Shown here one piece after another: positions 63,369-64,000 of a DNA stretch of 64,000 nt. Under the pieces are notes generated by a model. That model did no database searches and was not told where the DNA came from. It saw only the letters and a program-made list of their open reading frames with translations. Both the position numbers and the translations under genes were made by a program. Source of the DNA: Massilia sp. Root418 (GTDB lineage Bacteria; Pseudomonadota; Gammaproteobacteria; Burkholderiales; Burkholderiaceae_D). Location: NCBI RefSeq assembly GCF_001425265.1, contig NZ_LMEC01000011.1, positions 977,692-1,041,691 of the forward strand, in the 5' to 3' direction. The first letter of the stretch is position 1. Each line of letters begins with the position of its first letter.

Positions 63369-63857
63369 CTAGCCTTGCACCGCCGGCTTGAGCTGCTCCG
63401 CGTTGCGGCATTCGTTGGCCAGCTGGCGGTTCTGCTTGGAGTCCAGGAGCATGCCCTTGGCGGGGATGCCGATCCAGATCAGGCCGTACAGCTTGTTCTC
63501 GAAGCGCAGCGCGCCGGTGGTGGTGCCCACGCGCTTCAGGCGGTGCAGGCGTTTTTTCCAGCGCAGGGCGATGAAGCTCTCGTCGCCGGCGTTCTGGTAG
63601 ATGGTGATCTTGTTGCCCAGCTCGCAGTCGAAATCGACCACGGTGGAGCCTTCCACGCCCGGTTCGGCGGCTTCTTCCGCGTCTTCCGGGGACACCGGCG
63701 GCGCTGCGCCGGTGTCGGACGGCTTGGCGGCCTTTTTGGCCCCCTTGACGGCCTTCTTGGCAACCGTGTTGACTTCGGCCTGTGCGGCAGGCGCCAGGCA
63801 CAGGGTGAGCGAGCCGAGCGCGAGGCTGCAGGCCAGGAACAGTTTGGAGATGGACAT
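63369..63857 (-). CDS. Secreted protein, MliC-like lysozyme-inhibitor fold (tentative)
   Basis: From the ATG at 63857 the 162-residue protein has a Sec signal (MSISKLFLACSLALGSLTLCLAPAAQA), a Lys/Ala/Pro-rich linker and a C-terminal beta domain: VDFDCELGNKITIYQNAGDE, then GALRFENKLYGLIWIGIPAKGMLLD and a late Cys in ANECRN. Spacing of the two Cys and the W..KG-like segment resemble MliC lysozyme inhibitors, but identity is weak. Its ATG overlaps the stop of the upstream partial gene (TAATG). Confidence 0.65.
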   Translation of the reverse strand: MSISKLFLACSLALGSLTLCLAPAAQAEVNTVAKKAVKGAKKAAKPSDTGAAPPVSPEDAEEAAEPGVEGSTVVDFDCELGNKITIYQNAGDESFIALRWKKRLHRLKRVGTTTGALRFENKLYGLIWIGIPAKGMLLDSKQNRQLANECRNAEQLKPAVQG

Positions 63858-64000
63858 TACTTGGCTTCCGATACGGGTTCGACAGGGTTGAGCAGGGCGG
63901 CGGCCGCCTCCGGCAGCGCCAGGCCCGCCAGGCGCGCGCGTTGCAGCACGGTCCAATAGTAGCGGTAGCTGGCGCGGTCGTGCAGGCGGCCGTTCTGGGA
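63857..64000 (-). CDS. C-terminal end of an unknown protein, cut by the window edge
   Basis: Reading leftward from the right edge, 47 codons (NGRLHDRASYRYYWTVLQRA, then an Ala-rich end) reach a TAA whose last base lies at 63857. The stop shares one base with the ATG of the MliC-like gene (TAATG), so they are likely one operon. Too little is visible to name it. Confidence 0.6.
   Translation of the reverse strand, partial: SQNGRLHDRASYRYYWTVLQRARLAGLALPEAAAALLNPVEPVSEAK

Overview
The window looks like a chromosomal segment of a GC-rich betaproteobacterium, most likely an Oxalobacteraceae member (Massilia/Duganella/Janthinobacterium type). The clues are an AcnA-type aconitase next to a DUF2863-type protein, a PEP-CTERM-sorted protein, and the general codon style. 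This assignment is inferred from protein character; no database search was possible.

Region 1 (1 to about 28,795) is the right part of a siphophage-type prophage. Its left end, with integrase and intact attL, lies outside the window. From left to right it holds: a leftward immunity operon (S24 repressor plus two unknown genes, one secreted); a Cro-like gene on an apparently leaderless transcript; a CII-like regulator; a TOPRIM/helicase replication protein followed by GCAGGGTT iteron-like repeats; a putative late antiterminator; HNH endonuclease; terminase; portal; ClpP-like protease; HK97-fold capsid; connector genes; tail tube; tail assembly chaperones joined by a canonical -1 frameshift site; a very long tape measure; an unusually short tail-tip/fibre set; and a lysis cassette (two membrane proteins, GH19 endolysin, Rz/Rz1 spanins). 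The right end is a 3' fragment of tRNA-Pro(GGG), the attachment core. Nearly all late genes overlap by 1 to 4 bases, while the capsid and tail-tube genes are set off by hairpins.

Region 2 (about 28.8 to 47.9 kb) is an accessory segment of visibly lower GC. It carries mostly redox, detoxification and hydrolase genes: AzoR, a retropepsin-like lipoprotein, an orphan substrate-binding protein, SnoaL-like proteins, a Kef-type antiporter, a patatin lipoprotein, alpha/beta hydrolases, an isochorismatase-like hydrolase, pirin, two paralogous AraC regulators, an NADP-binding oxidoreductase, two SDRs and a TetR regulator with an array of palindromes. It is flanked by imperfect direct repeats of the tRNA-Pro terminator region and contains a catalase fragment, so it appears to be a recombined genomic island.

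Region 3 (about 47.9 to 64 kb) looks like host backbone: a trypsin-like protease, a Tat-exported bicovalent flavoprotein, a PEP-CTERM protein, a cytosolic patatin, a LysR regulator divergent from a CoA-transferase/acetyl-CoA hydrolase, catalase, an M14 carboxypeptidase with a CYTH protein, a DUF2863-type protein and acnA. Four copies of a short palindromic intergenic repeat sit between genes here.

No unmistakably new multi-gene system was found. The strongest unusual signals are the twin operator/promoter modules with a leaderless cro, the two uncharacterised genes downstream of the repressor, the compact non-canonical tail tip, the iteron cluster, and the repeat-flanked island.
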